Below, in pieces: positions 1-6,981 of a stretch of DNA of 10,635 bases. Source of the stretch: Chitinispirillaceae bacterium (GTDB taxonomy: Bacteria; Fibrobacterota; Chitinivibrionia; Chitinivibrionales; Chitinispirillaceae); contig JAFGOU010000038.1 in NCBI GenBank assembly GCA_016926315.1, positions 1 through 10,635 on the forward strand, written 5' to 3'. The position numbers and the translations under genes are program-made. The notes beneath the pieces were generated by a model that saw only the letters and a list, made by a program, of their open reading frames with translations, made no database searches and was not told where the DNA came from. Within the stretch, counting starts at the first letter, position 1; each line of letters opens with the position of its first letter.

Positions 1-1449
1 ACGCCGCAGGGCGAGGGCAAGACGACCATAACCATCGGCCTCGGCGACGCCCTGCGCCGGCTCGGTTTTCGCTCGTCAATATGCCTGCGCGAACCGTCGC
101 TCGGCCCCTATTTCGGAATCAAGGGCGGCGGTACCGGCTCGGGCCGTTCTCAGGTGTGCCCCTCCGAGTCCATAAACCTGCACTTCGTCGGCGACATGTA
201 TTCGGTCGAAAAGGCCAACAATCTCCTGGCAGCGATGCTCGACAACCACCTTCAGCACGGGAACGAGCTGCATATAGATCCGCGCCGCATCGTGCTCCGC
301 AGGGTGATAGACCTGAACGACCGGGCGCTCAGGGAGATTTTCATCGGGCTGGGCGGCGTAAAGCACGGCATACCCCGCAAGGACGGCTTCTGCATAACGC
401 CGGCGAGCGAAGTGATGGCGATCCTCTGCCTTGCCTCGGATTACCATGACCTCGGCCGCAGGCTCGGCAGGATGGTGGTCGCCTTTTCAAGCGACGGCCG
501 GCCGGTGTATCCCCGCGACATCAGTGCGGTGGGCGCCATGCAGGTCCTTCTGCGCGACGCCATCAATCCCAACCTCGTGCAGACGCTCGAAGGGACGCCG
601 GCGTTCGTCCACGGCGGCCCGTTCGCCAATATCGCGCAGGGCACCAACAGCGTTATCGCCACCAGAATGGCGCTCGCTCTGTCGGAGTATGTGGTGACCG
701 AGGCGGGTTTCGGCACCGACCTCGGCGCAGAGAAGTTCTTTGACATCAAGTGCCGCACCGCCGGCCTCAGGCCCGCGGCTGCCGTTATTGTCGCCACTGC
801 ACGGGCAATAGCCTGGCACGGAGGATGTACGGCCGATGGAGGGCTGGGCAATCTTGCCAAACATATCGAGAACGTCAGGCTTTTCAATATCGAACCTGTC
901 GTGGCACTCAACCGGTTCGCGGAAGACAGCCCTCGGGACCTTAATGCCATTGTACGTTTCTGCGAAAAGCAGGGGGTCGAAGCCGTTGTCTGCGATAATT
1001 ATGCACGAGGGGGGAGCGGAGCCGCGCCGCTGGCACGGGCGGTCATGCGCCTGGCGGACCGCAGACCGAGGAAAGCCTTGGCCTTTCTCTACACTCTTAA
1101 GGAGCCCGTTGAGAGGAAAATCACGGCCATCGCTCAGAAAATGTACGGCGCACAAGGGGTCTCCTTTGACGCTCCGGCGCGGAGCGAGCTCGCCACCATC
1201 GAAAAATTCGGCTACGGCGGGCTTCCGGTCTGCATCGCCAAGACGCCGCTTTCGCTCTCCGACAACCCGAAGCTGGCCGGTGTCCCGAAGGATTTCCGCA
1301 TTACGGTCAATGAACTGCGCATCTCGGCAGGCGCCGGCTTCATAGTGGCGGTGTGCGGGAATATCGTGACGATGCCCGGGCTGCCGAAAGTCCCTGCCGC
1401 TGCCAGAATAAGGATACTGCCCGACGGGAGAGCCGTGGGGTTGTCGTGA
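1..1449 (+). CDS. fhs: Formate-tetrahydrofolate ligase, 5' end cut by window
   Basis: This enzyme joins formate to tetrahydrofolate using ATP, giving 10-formyl-THF in the cytoplasm (one-carbon metabolism, Wood-Ljungdahl or purine supply). The frame is open from base 1, giving 482 visible residues. They begin inside the family P-loop (TPQGEGKTT, residues 1-9), followed by REPSLGP (30-36), GIKGG, INLHF.GD, the FVHGGPFANIAQG block and TEAGFGTDLGAEKFFD. The C-terminal SAGAGFIV and MPGLPKVPAA motifs are also present. The P-loop lies near residue 70 of the usual 555-560 residue enzyme, so about 65-70 N-terminal residues are outside the window. Oddities: the segment after HGG, usually a dozen or so residues longer, is shortened to CTADG before GLGNLAKHIEN. 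Family-typical IAHGCNS reads IAQGTNS, and TGDI reads CGNI. This looks like a divergent branch, but the core is intact. Family assignment is firm; activity is inferred. Confidence 0.95.
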   Translation, partial: TPQGEGKTTITIGLGDALRRLGFRSSICLREPSLGPYFGIKGGGTGSGRSQVCPSESINLHFVGDMYSVEKANNLLAAMLDNHLQHGNELHIDPRRIVLRRVIDLNDRALREIFIGLGGVKHGIPRKDGFCITPASEVMAILCLASDYHDLGRRLGRMVVAFSSDGRPVYPRDISAVGAMQVLLRDAINPNLVQTLEGTPAFVHGGPFANIAQGTNSVIATRMALALSEYVVTEAGFGTDLGAEKFFDIKCRTAGLRPAAAVIVATARAIAWHGGCTADGGLGNLAKHIENVRLFNIEPVVALNRFAEDSPRDLNAIVRFCEKQGVEAVVCDNYARGGSGAAPLARAVMRLADRRPRKALAFLYTLKEPVERKITAIAQKMYGAQGVSFDAPARSELATIEKFGYGGLPVCIAKTPLSLSDNPKLAGVPKDFRITVNELRISAGAGFIVAVCGNIVTMPGLPKVPAAARIRILPDGRAVGLS

Positions 1450-1488
1450 GCATTTCCGGCGCCGGGTCAGGGTAAAATCCGCCTTTGA

Positions 1489-1518
1489 TTGACACCTCTT
1501 CCGATTCTCTGCTATTTT
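1489..1518 (+). promoter_or_regulatory. Candidate promoter for the CapA-like gene
   Basis: A perfect -35 hexamer TTGACA (1489-1494) is followed after 18 bases by TATTTT (1513-1518), a four-of-six match to a -10 box. It lies in the 70-base gap after the fhs stop. If it is used, transcription would begin at about 1525, downstream of the first ATG at 1520. That would favour one of the in-frame starts at 1526-1547 and an almost leaderless message. This rests on pattern matching only. Confidence 0.35.
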
Positions 1519-1519
1519 T

Positions 1520-2383
1520 ATGATTATGAAGCGCATGATGATGGTGATGATTTTTTCCGCCGCCGGCGTTTTTTCCAGGCAGGTCACCATAAGTTTTCTC
1601 GGCGACTGCACCATAGGATGCGATGCCCGGTGGAATACCTTCGACCGGTATGTGGAACGGTGCGGCTACGCCTACTTTTTCTCCGGCGTACAAGGCGTGC
1701 TCGCGGCTGATGATTACACCGTGGCCAACCTGGAGACCGCCATCATCGATTCCGGGACCCCGGTTGAAAAGCAGTTCCGCTTCAGGGGAAAACCGGACTA
1801 CCTGAACATTCTCAGAGAGGGCAGCGTCGAGTGCGTTACCACGGCCAACAACCACTCCTGGGATTACGGGGATTCCGGATACGCCGAGACGGCGAGGAAC
1901 CTGCGCAGATACGGCATCGATTTTTTCGGCTACGACAACGTCCTTTTCAAGGATATCGGCGGCCTGCGCTTTGCTTTTATCGGGCAGAGTTTCCGCCTGC
2001 CGGATTCGCTGTTCCCTTTCATAAGATCCATCCGCGACTCGGTCGATTTCATCATTGTTGCAATGCACTGGGGGCAGGAGCGCAGGTACCGGCCTGACGG
2101 AAGGCAGCGGGCGATGGGACGCGCACTCATTGACGCCGGGGCGGACCTCGTCGTCGGACACCATCCCCACGTTCTCCAGCCGGTCGAAAAGTACCGCGAG
2201 CGGCATATCGCTTACAGCATCGGCAATTTCGTGTTCGGGGGAAACATCAACCCGCGCGAAAAAAGGACCGTCATCCTTCAGGCGTTTTTTTCAAAGGGCC
2301 TGCCGCCTGCGATAAAAAAAATACCGTGCAGGATATCCTCGGTTGACACCACGAACGATTTCAGGCCGATTATTGACAAATAG
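1520..2383 (+). CDS. CapA-family metallophosphatase-like protein
   Basis: This is a CapA/PgsA (PGA_cap) family protein with the calcineurin-like metallophosphatase fold. The expected metal-site blocks appear in order: FLGD (residues 26-29), ANLE (69-72), ANNHSWDYG (109-117), MHWGQE (182-187), VGHHPHVLQP (212-221) and a late YSIGNFVF (232-239). Relatives take part in poly-gamma-glutamate capsule synthesis or anchoring, but many family members lie outside cap/pgs operons. No capB, capC or capD gene is present here, so the substrate is unknown. The N-terminus is short and methionine-rich (MKRMMMVMIFSAAGVFS) and could be a signal peptide. Start choice is uncertain: ATG codons at 1520, 1526, 1535, 1538, 1541 and 1547 are all in frame and none has a clear Shine-Dalgarno. 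At 287 residues it is on the short side for the family, ending soon after the last core motif. Confidence 0.85.
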   Translation: MIMKRMMMVMIFSAAGVFSRQVTISFLGDCTIGCDARWNTFDRYVERCGYAYFFSGVQGVLAADDYTVANLETAIIDSGTPVEKQFRFRGKPDYLNILREGSVECVTTANNHSWDYGDSGYAETARNLRRYGIDFFGYDNVLFKDIGGLRFAFIGQSFRLPDSLFPFIRSIRDSVDFIIVAMHWGQERRYRPDGRQRAMGRALIDAGADLVVGHHPHVLQPVEKYRERHIAYSIGNFVFGGNINPREKRTVILQAFFSKGLPPAIKKIPCRISSVDTTNDFRPIIDK

Positions 2384-2433
2384 AACGTACAAGACCCGGA
2401 AGGGGCGGGAGATGGCCTATCGGTAAAACTATC

Positions 2434-2462
2434 TTGCATACAGGGCTACCTAGAGGTATCAT
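2434..2462 (+). promoter_or_regulatory. Candidate promoter for the GGDEF-TPR unit
   Basis: In the 107-base gap after the CapA-like gene, TTGCAT (2434-2439) and TATCAT (2457-2462, five of six to consensus) are separated by 17 bases. The predicted start of transcription near 2469 leaves a short leader carrying the GGAG ribosome site at 2478-2481. AACTAT (2427-2432) and ATAGTT (2461-2466) are complementary arms around it, so the segment could also fold. Weak, by motif only. Confidence 0.35.
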
Positions 2463-2490
2463 AGTTAAGACGTATCCGGAGCTTTGTCCA

Positions 2491-3876
2491 ATGAAATTTT
2501 TCAACACACGCTCGTTGGGCTTCAAGACCGCCCTGATGTATCTGTTCCTGACGGTCCTCAACATCTCCATTTTTGTCCTGATGGTATTTGAAAACCAGCT
2601 TGATCTTATCGCCGAGAACGCGATCCTCAACAGCCAGCATTCGGCCTCCAGCCTCAAGGCACGCATCGACCGCATCATGGCAAAAACCGGCGATCTGTCG
2701 CCGGTTTATATCAATAAGATCATCAGGGAAGCGGTATCGCTCGACATCAGCGAGCTGACGCTGTACGGGGAAAACGGGAGCGTTTTTGTCGACGTCAGCG
2801 GCAACAGGATCACCGGGAAAAAAGCCGCCGGCGCAGACGAGCTTGCCATGATAAAAACCGCCATGACCCAGCAGGGGTTCGAGGGAAGGCTTTTTTCCCA
2901 CCGCGTCAACCGGAAGCGGCGGACTATTTCGCTGTATCTGCCGTTCAGCTACGGCGTTGACAAGATATGCGTGGCATCGGTCATGCTCCCCATGAAAGAC
3001 ATCGACAAACAGATGACCTATCTCTACCGTCAATGCCTGATCATCGGGGTGCTGGTGATGCTGGTGCACGTGCTGTTCGCCCTGCTTTTTTCAAGGATGA
3101 TCTTCCTCCCCATGCGCCAGCTCAGCGCGGCAACGAGAAAGATCGCCCAGGGGCAGCTGAACGTCCGCGTGCCGATCGTTCGCGAGGACGAGATCGGCCA
3201 GTTCGCCTCCTCGTTCAACGAGATGAGCGTCGCTTTCCAGCGCATGCGCGACGAGGCCAAGGGCGCCAACCCGCTCACGGGCCTGCCGGGCAACATCGTC
3301 ATCGCGAATTACATCAGCGACAGCCTTCTGAACGCGAGGATCGTGTGCGTTCTGTACTGCGACCTTGATAATTTCAAGGCGTACAACGACAAATATGGGT
3401 TTACTAAGGGTGACGAGGTGATACTGTTTACCAGGGACTGCCTGATCAGCGTGGCGAAACGTGACGACATGGGGGGTGTTTTCATCGGCCACGAAGGCGG
3501 CGACGACTTCGTCGCCGTCAGCCGGTACGAGCAGTGGGAGGCCTTCGCGAAGTCGTTCATCGCGCTGTTCGACAAGGGCATCCACCGGTTCTACGGCACC
3601 GCCGACAATCACAACGGCTATATTGAATCGGTCAACCGGCGCGGAGAACGCCAGCGGTTCCCGATCATGAGCGTTTCGGTCGCCGTGGTCACCAACAGGA
3701 CAAGGGATTTCCATTCGCTTGCCGAAATGATCCAGGTGGCAGCGGAAGTCAAGAAGTATGTCAAGAGTATTGAGGGGTCGAGTTACACCATAGACCGGCG
3801 CAGCGGCCCGATACGCGCGCCGCAGCCGGACGCCGATATGAGGATGTACCATACCGAATCGAACCGGCCGGTCTGA
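2491..3876 (+). CDS. Membrane sensor with HAMP and GGDDF-type GGDEF domain
   Basis: I place the start at ATG 2491 because GGAG lies nine bases upstream (2478-2481); an earlier in-frame ATG at 2434 has no ribosome site. The 461-residue product has a membrane helix at about 13-33, an extracytoplasmic sensor region (34-180, no family recognised) and a second helix at about 181-204. A HAMP domain (about 201-255, with DEIGQFASSFNEM) and a GGDEF-fold domain (about 256-437) follow. The latter has NPLTGLPGN (260-268), DLDNFKAYNDKYGF..GD (291-308) and HEGGDDF (334-340) in place of canonical GGDEF or GGEEF. No RxxD inhibitory site precedes it. It ends with AAEVKKYVKSIEGSSY, as in other GGDDF proteins. 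It may make or sense a cyclic dinucleotide or simply bind GTP; catalysis is not assured. The next gene begins two bases after its stop, suggesting co-translation. Confidence 0.85.
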   Translation: MKFFNTRSLGFKTALMYLFLTVLNISIFVLMVFENQLDLIAENAILNSQHSASSLKARIDRIMAKTGDLSPVYINKIIREAVSLDISELTLYGENGSVFVDVSGNRITGKKAAGADELAMIKTAMTQQGFEGRLFSHRVNRKRRTISLYLPFSYGVDKICVASVMLPMKDIDKQMTYLYRQCLIIGVLVMLVHVLFALLFSRMIFLPMRQLSAATRKIAQGQLNVRVPIVREDEIGQFASSFNEMSVAFQRMRDEAKGANPLTGLPGNIVIANYISDSLLNARIVCVLYCDLDNFKAYNDKYGFTKGDEVILFTRDCLISVAKRDDMGGVFIGHEGGDDFVAVSRYEQWEAFAKSFIALFDKGIHRFYGTADNHNGYIESVNRRGERQRFPIMSVSVAVVTNRTRDFHSLAEMIQVAAEVKKYVKSIEGSSYTIDRRSGPIRAPQPDADMRMYHTESNRPV

Positions 3877-3878
3877 CC

Positions 3879-5405
3879 ATGGTCATCCGCATCGTTTTGA
3901 GCCTGGTGTTCGTAGGCGCGATCGCCCTGTATAATTATCTGCTTGTCGACGTCCGCTTCGAGGAACTGTATTCGCTGCTCGGTTCGGCCGCGGCACGGGA
4001 AGAGGCCTTAACGGCTTTCGGCATTCTTTCCAGATACGAGACGATGAAGAGCGGCGTCACGGCGGAAGACAACCCCTGCTCCGTCGACTACGGTCCGGAA
4101 ATGAAAGCCATCCTTTCCGGCTCTCCCATGTCCGGCAGCAGTACCAGACACGATTACCGCCTTCCTGTCCGGTATATCGTCAGGGGCGTCAGGGCACTTA
4201 TCGGCAAGAGGTCCGCCGCTCACCGGGAGGATGACCCGATCATCGGTGTCCTGGAAATCGGCTATTTTTTCGAGCGGAGCCATAAATACCGGCCGGCGCT
4301 TGCCGTTTACCAGGACGTGCTGAAGACCGGCGGGGTCACTCCTGCCATACGGGCCGCAGTCATGATGCACGCGGCATACTGCGTTTCCATGCTCGGGAAT
4401 TACCAGGAGGCCAAGCAGCTCTTTGAACAGGTGATCAGCCAGTATTCAGCCGCAGGCGCCGGAGCGCTTTCATGGAAGCTTATCGATGATATCCAGGAGA
4501 TGGAAAAACAGCGGGAGGCGATTGAAGCCATGCTCGCGCAGCCCCTTGAGAAGGCCCGCAGATTCTATAGCAGGATGGATTTCAGGGAGGCGGTCAGGAT
4601 GTATGCGGCGGCCATAGAAGAGGGGCTTCCTCCGGGACCCGCATTGGAAATTCATTACTGCAAGGGCCGGGCCCATGAAGAGCTTGGCCAGGTCCACGAC
4701 GCTGCCGGAGAGTACCGCGCGGTCAGGCATATCGATACAAGATCGGCGTTGGCAAAAAAAGCGCAGTGCCGGCTGACGGCCATGAGCCAGTACCTTACGC
4801 AGGAGAAGGCGGTCGCCGGCGAAGCGCAGCGGCGGCTGGCGGCATACCGGGAGAAGAGGTTTTCCGAGAGAGTGCAGGCATACGCTGAGGCGGTTTCCCA
4901 GAACCTGCTCAGCAGCGAACTGCTCGGCGACGGCGGACACGCGCCCGCCGGCGACAGCCTGCGCAATGCCGTGAAGGATATCGGCAGCGTTGACCTCACC
5001 GCGGAGACAAGCGCCGCTGAACAGCAGAAGAGACTTGACAGCCTGCGCAACGCTCTCGTGCAAAAGGGCGATTCCGGCGCGGCGGGAAAGAAACAGGATG
5101 CGCGTCAGCACCCGTACCGGCGTCCGACGGCGGTGAAGGCGGTCATTGACGCGCACCAGAAGGAGCTTGACGCCTTATATAAAAAAAAGCTCAGGAACAA
5201 GGCCGCGGGGCTTGCCGGAGGGCTTCTGGTCGGGTTTACCATCAGGGCAAACGGGACCGTCAGCAGGGTGTCGGTCATCGAGTCGGATCTGGGAGACCAG
5301 ACCTTTGAAAAAGAGGTCCTGAGGTGCGTCTGGGGGTGGAAGTTCAGGCCTGTTCCCGCAAGCGTGGGAGATTTTGCGATACGGTATCCCTTTGAGTTCC
5401 CCTGA
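3879..5405 (+). CDS. Membrane-anchored TPR protein with AgmX/PglI (TonB-like) C-terminus
   Basis: The 508-residue product has one N-terminal membrane helix (about residues 3-23), so the rest should be periplasmic. TPR-like helical pairs follow at about 119-190 (LEIGYFFERSHKYRPALAVY; AAYCVSMLGNYQEAKQLFEQV) and 222-305 (KARRFYSRMDFREAVRMY; HYCKGRAHEELGQVHDAAGEY). Then comes a charged Ala/Gln/Arg-rich helical linker (306-415). The C-terminal domain (about 420-508) has the AgmX/PglI and TonB pattern: VIDAHQKELDALYKKKL, VGFTIRANGTVSRVSVIESDL, C..WGWKFRPVP and a final YPFEF. TonB-type domains couple inner-membrane proton force to outer-membrane partners; AgmX is a Myxococcus gliding-motility factor. 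No proline-rich span or ExbB/ExbD gene is visible. The start lies two bases after the GGDEF gene stop with no strong ribosome site, so translational coupling is likely. Domain calls are good; function is open. Confidence 0.85.
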   Translation: MVIRIVLSLVFVGAIALYNYLLVDVRFEELYSLLGSAAAREEALTAFGILSRYETMKSGVTAEDNPCSVDYGPEMKAILSGSPMSGSSTRHDYRLPVRYIVRGVRALIGKRSAAHREDDPIIGVLEIGYFFERSHKYRPALAVYQDVLKTGGVTPAIRAAVMMHAAYCVSMLGNYQEAKQLFEQVISQYSAAGAGALSWKLIDDIQEMEKQREAIEAMLAQPLEKARRFYSRMDFREAVRMYAAAIEEGLPPGPALEIHYCKGRAHEELGQVHDAAGEYRAVRHIDTRSALAKKAQCRLTAMSQYLTQEKAVAGEAQRRLAAYREKRFSERVQAYAEAVSQNLLSSELLGDGGHAPAGDSLRNAVKDIGSVDLTAETSAAEQQKRLDSLRNALVQKGDSGAAGKKQDARQHPYRRPTAVKAVIDAHQKELDALYKKKLRNKAAGLAGGLLVGFTIRANGTVSRVSVIESDLGDQTFEKEVLRCVWGWKFRPVPASVGDFAIRYPFEFP

Positions 5406-5406
5406 A

Positions 5407-5432
5407 ACGGACAGCGGAGGAGCCGCTTCCGT
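5407..5432. terminator. Hairpin between convergent genes
   Basis: ACGGA (5407-5411) and AGCGG (5413-5417) pair with CCGCT (5423-5427) and TCCGT (5428-5432). This gives ten base pairs with one bulged C and a five-base loop. It begins right at the end of the TPR gene and faces the end of the convergent Rid gene, 24 bases away. Neither strand has a following T run, so it is not a classical intrinsic terminator. Confidence 0.3.
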
Positions 5433-5455
5433 CAAGTCCCTGTCCCGCGCAGCGG

Positions 5456-6637
5456 TTATAAAAAAGAGGGGAATTCAGTATTGTCGGGGATGATCGCCAG
5501 ACCTTCCAGTTCAACGAGCCATGCAGGCCGGCATACGGCGGCTTCCGCGAACACCACAGGAACATCGGAACCGATCTCGCGGTCGAGCACCCTGCGCACC
5601 GGTTCCTTATCGCCAAGGTTTCTCACGTAGGCGATAAGATAGGCCATGTCCTTTATCGAGGCATCGTGCGCCGCGAGAAGAGCGCGGATGTTCTCGATGG
5701 TGCGCCCGGTCTGCCGGGCGGCGTCGCCGGTGAACAGCACGTCGCCCTTATGGTCTATGCTGGCCGTGCCGGAGATATACAGATGAGAACGGTCGCCGAA
5801 CCTCACGCGCAGGCCCCGCTCGAAGGTAACGCCGTACAGAAAGGTTGAAGAAAGATGGGCCGGCGCTTCCATGCGGACGATCTGCCCGGGCCGCAGGCCG
5901 CCGATCGACAGGGAGTCGATGGAAACGCGCTGTCCGGCCGACGCGGTAGTGCCCTGTATGCCGGTGCTCGCGAGATACCGCGTTTTATCGGTAAGACCGC
6001 GAGCGGAGAAAAATTCCCTTCGGGCCTTGACCATAGCGCGGTAATTGTCGTCAATGTCCCGCACAAAGACCCACGTTCTTATCGTGTTTTCCGTGAGACG
6101 CATGCCGTTGCCGGCGACGACGGCATCGAGCGATCTGAAAACGTCGGTCGTCTGGCCGCCGGTGTCGGGCGCGGCATCGCTGGCGAAATTGGCGGTGAAA
6201 AGGAGCGAATAATACCTCCCTTTCAACACGGCGCTGTTCTGCCAGCCGTCGGCGGAGCGGTGTTTGAGGACCCGTGAAATGCCTTTCCCTTCGCGGCGCA
6301 GATGGTAGGTGAGGAGCGAGAGCGGTCCTCCGTTGACCGGCTTCTGTTCGATGAGCGAAAACGCGCCGCGTTCGAGTTGACAGAAGAGGGGAGATGCCAG
6401 GATAGCCATTTTATTGTCGGCGATAGCGCTGACGAAGAGCCTGCTGAAGACGACGGAGTCGGCCGAAAGTCCTGCCCGCGAAAGCGCGAGCGCATAGTTG
6501 TCCGCCAGTTCCTTGAGCGCCGTGGCAAACGGCACGCCGGGCCTGGAGTCGATAACGATGAAAAACTCGTCACTACCGGCAGGGGTGGAGAAGGAGGAGA
6601 GGCAGGAGAGCTCGTTGAGTCTGGTCGTGGTCAGCAT
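5456..6637 (-). CDS. Rid (YjgF) superfamily protein, three-module, chorismatase-like
   Basis: The 393-residue product ends in a clear Rid domain: LYISGTASIDHKGD (286-299), ARQTGRTIENIRALL (307-321) and a late VCRPAWLVELEGLAI. The Arg at 370 there matches the position of the substrate-binding Arg of RidA. Two earlier stretches repeat the same helix-strand module (about 38-75 and 161-198), each with a long helix, a short turn, then a strand such as FSRLFVSAIADN or RTWVFVRDIDDN. RidA works as a trimer of about 130-residue chains, and 393 is three times 131, so this may be a single-chain pseudo-trimer. Chorismatases (FkbO/Hyg5/XanB2 type) have a related layout, including the RTW strand and ISGTASI block. 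Chorismate cleavage and enamine/imine hydrolysis are both possible. The ATG at 6637 has a distant AAGG (13 bases). It converges on the TPR gene and diverges from the tRNA. Confidence 0.75.
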   Translation of the reverse strand: MLTTTRLNELSCLSSFSTPAGSDEFFIVIDSRPGVPFATALKELADNYALALSRAGLSADSVVFSRLFVSAIADNKMAILASPLFCQLERGAFSLIEQKPVNGGPLSLLTYHLRREGKGISRVLKHRSADGWQNSAVLKGRYYSLLFTANFASDAAPDTGGQTTDVFRSLDAVVAGNGMRLTENTIRTWVFVRDIDDNYRAMVKARREFFSARGLTDKTRYLASTGIQGTTASAGQRVSIDSLSIGGLRPGQIVRMEAPAHLSSTFLYGVTFERGLRVRFGDRSHLYISGTASIDHKGDVLFTGDAARQTGRTIENIRALLAAHDASIKDMAYLIAYVRNLGDKEPVRRVLDREIGSDVPVVFAEAAVCRPAWLVELEGLAIIPDNTEFPSFL

Positions 6638-6683
6638 CGGGGAGCGCGCGCCTTTCGCATCTATCGGTGATTTAAGAGGAGAG

Positions 6684-6689
6684 AATATA
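6684..6689 (-). promoter_or_regulatory. Possible -10 box for the Rid gene
   Basis: Read on the minus strand, TATATT lies about 50 bases before the ATG of the Rid gene. No good -35 box sits at the right distance, so this is only an AT-rich -10-like site in a short divergent region. Confidence 0.2.
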
Positions 6690-6707
6690 CTTTAATCCGG
6701 CGCTGTT

Positions 6708-6737
6708 TTGCGTATGAAAGGCGGACTGAGGTATTTT
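6708..6737 (+). promoter_or_regulatory. Candidate promoter for the tRNA-Arg gene
   Basis: TTGCGT (6708-6713) and TATTTT (6732-6737) are 18 bases apart. Together they predict a transcription start about 20 bases before the mature tRNA end, a usual leader length. Each hexamer is only a partial match. Confidence 0.35.
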
Positions 6738-6764
6738 ATCCCTCCGCAGGTTCACGAGAAAATC

Positions 6765-6838
6765 GCCCCCGTAGCTCAGATGGATAGAGCACAGGTTTCC
6801 TAAACCTGGTGTCGCCTGTTCAACTCAGGCCGGGGGTA
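6765..6838 (+). tRNA. tRNA-Arg (anticodon CCU)
   Basis: A complete 74-base cloverleaf can be drawn. The acceptor stem is 6765-6771 with 6831-6837 (first pair G-U, then five C-G and one G-C), with discriminator A6838. The D stem is GCUC/GAGC (6774-6777, 6787-6790). The anticodon stem is CAGGU/ACCUG (6792-6796, 6804-6808) around loop UUCCUAA, giving anticodon CCU at 6799-6801. The T stem is GCCUG/CAGGC (6814-6818, 6826-6830) with loop UUCAACU. CCA is not encoded. It decodes AGG, a rarer arginine codon. tRNA genes are common integration sites for mobile elements. Confidence 0.96.
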
Positions 6839-6842
6839 CTTT

Positions 6843-6897
6843 ACAAAAGCCCTGTATCTCTTTGATTCTATAGAAGAGCAGGGCTTTTGTATTTTGT
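6843..6897 (+). terminator. Terminator-like hairpin after tRNA-Arg
   Basis: ACAAAAGCCCTG (6843-6854) and CAGGGCTTTTGT (6879-6890) are perfect 12-base inverted repeats around a 24-base loop. The loop can itself pair CTCTT with AAGAG. The T-rich end of the stem runs into ATTTTGT. It begins four bases after the tRNA and most likely ends its transcript. Confidence 0.75.
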
Positions 6898-6923
6898 CAA
6901 TATTCAGCCTGTGGTGACGCCTC

Positions 6924-6942
6924 GAATACGCCGGAATACGCC
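6924..6942 (+). repeat. Tandem repeat, two copies of GAATACGCC
   Basis: GAATACGCC occurs at 6924-6932 and again at 6934-6942, identical and separated by one base, so the period is ten. No third copy is seen nearby. Confidence 0.7.
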
Positions 6943-6957
6943 ACGTTGCGACTGAAA

Positions 6958-6981
6958 ACCGGACACTTGACCGGACACTTT
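6958..6981 (+). repeat. Tandem repeat, two copies of ACCGGACACTT
   Basis: ACCGGACACTTG (6958-6969) is followed directly by ACCGGACACTTT (6970-6981): a period of 12 with one difference at the last base. Short GGACACTT-type direct repeats occur near the ends of some insertion sequences, so this may be an orphan element end. No transposase frame accompanies it. Confidence 0.7.

Noticed and set aside
487..1614. Long minus-strand open frame across fhs
   Set aside because: It lies antisense to an unmistakable fhs frame, has no family motifs, and is expected from GC-rich codon use.
1340..2206. Long minus-strand open frame across the fhs end and CapA-like gene
   Set aside because: It is antisense to recognised motifs on the plus strand and has a His-rich low-complexity stretch from the ATGATGATG run; no domain is seen.
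2373..2378. Perfect TTGACA at the end of the CapA-like gene
   Set aside because: No -10-like hexamer lies 16-18 bases downstream (the site is GC-rich), so it is probably coding sequence by chance.
3091..3852. Minus-strand open frame under the GGDEF domain
   Set aside because: It is a shadow of the GGDEF frame, with no recognisable protein.
4470..5156. Minus-strand open frame under the TPR gene
   Set aside because: It is a shadow frame; the plus strand has clear TPR and TonB-like patterns.
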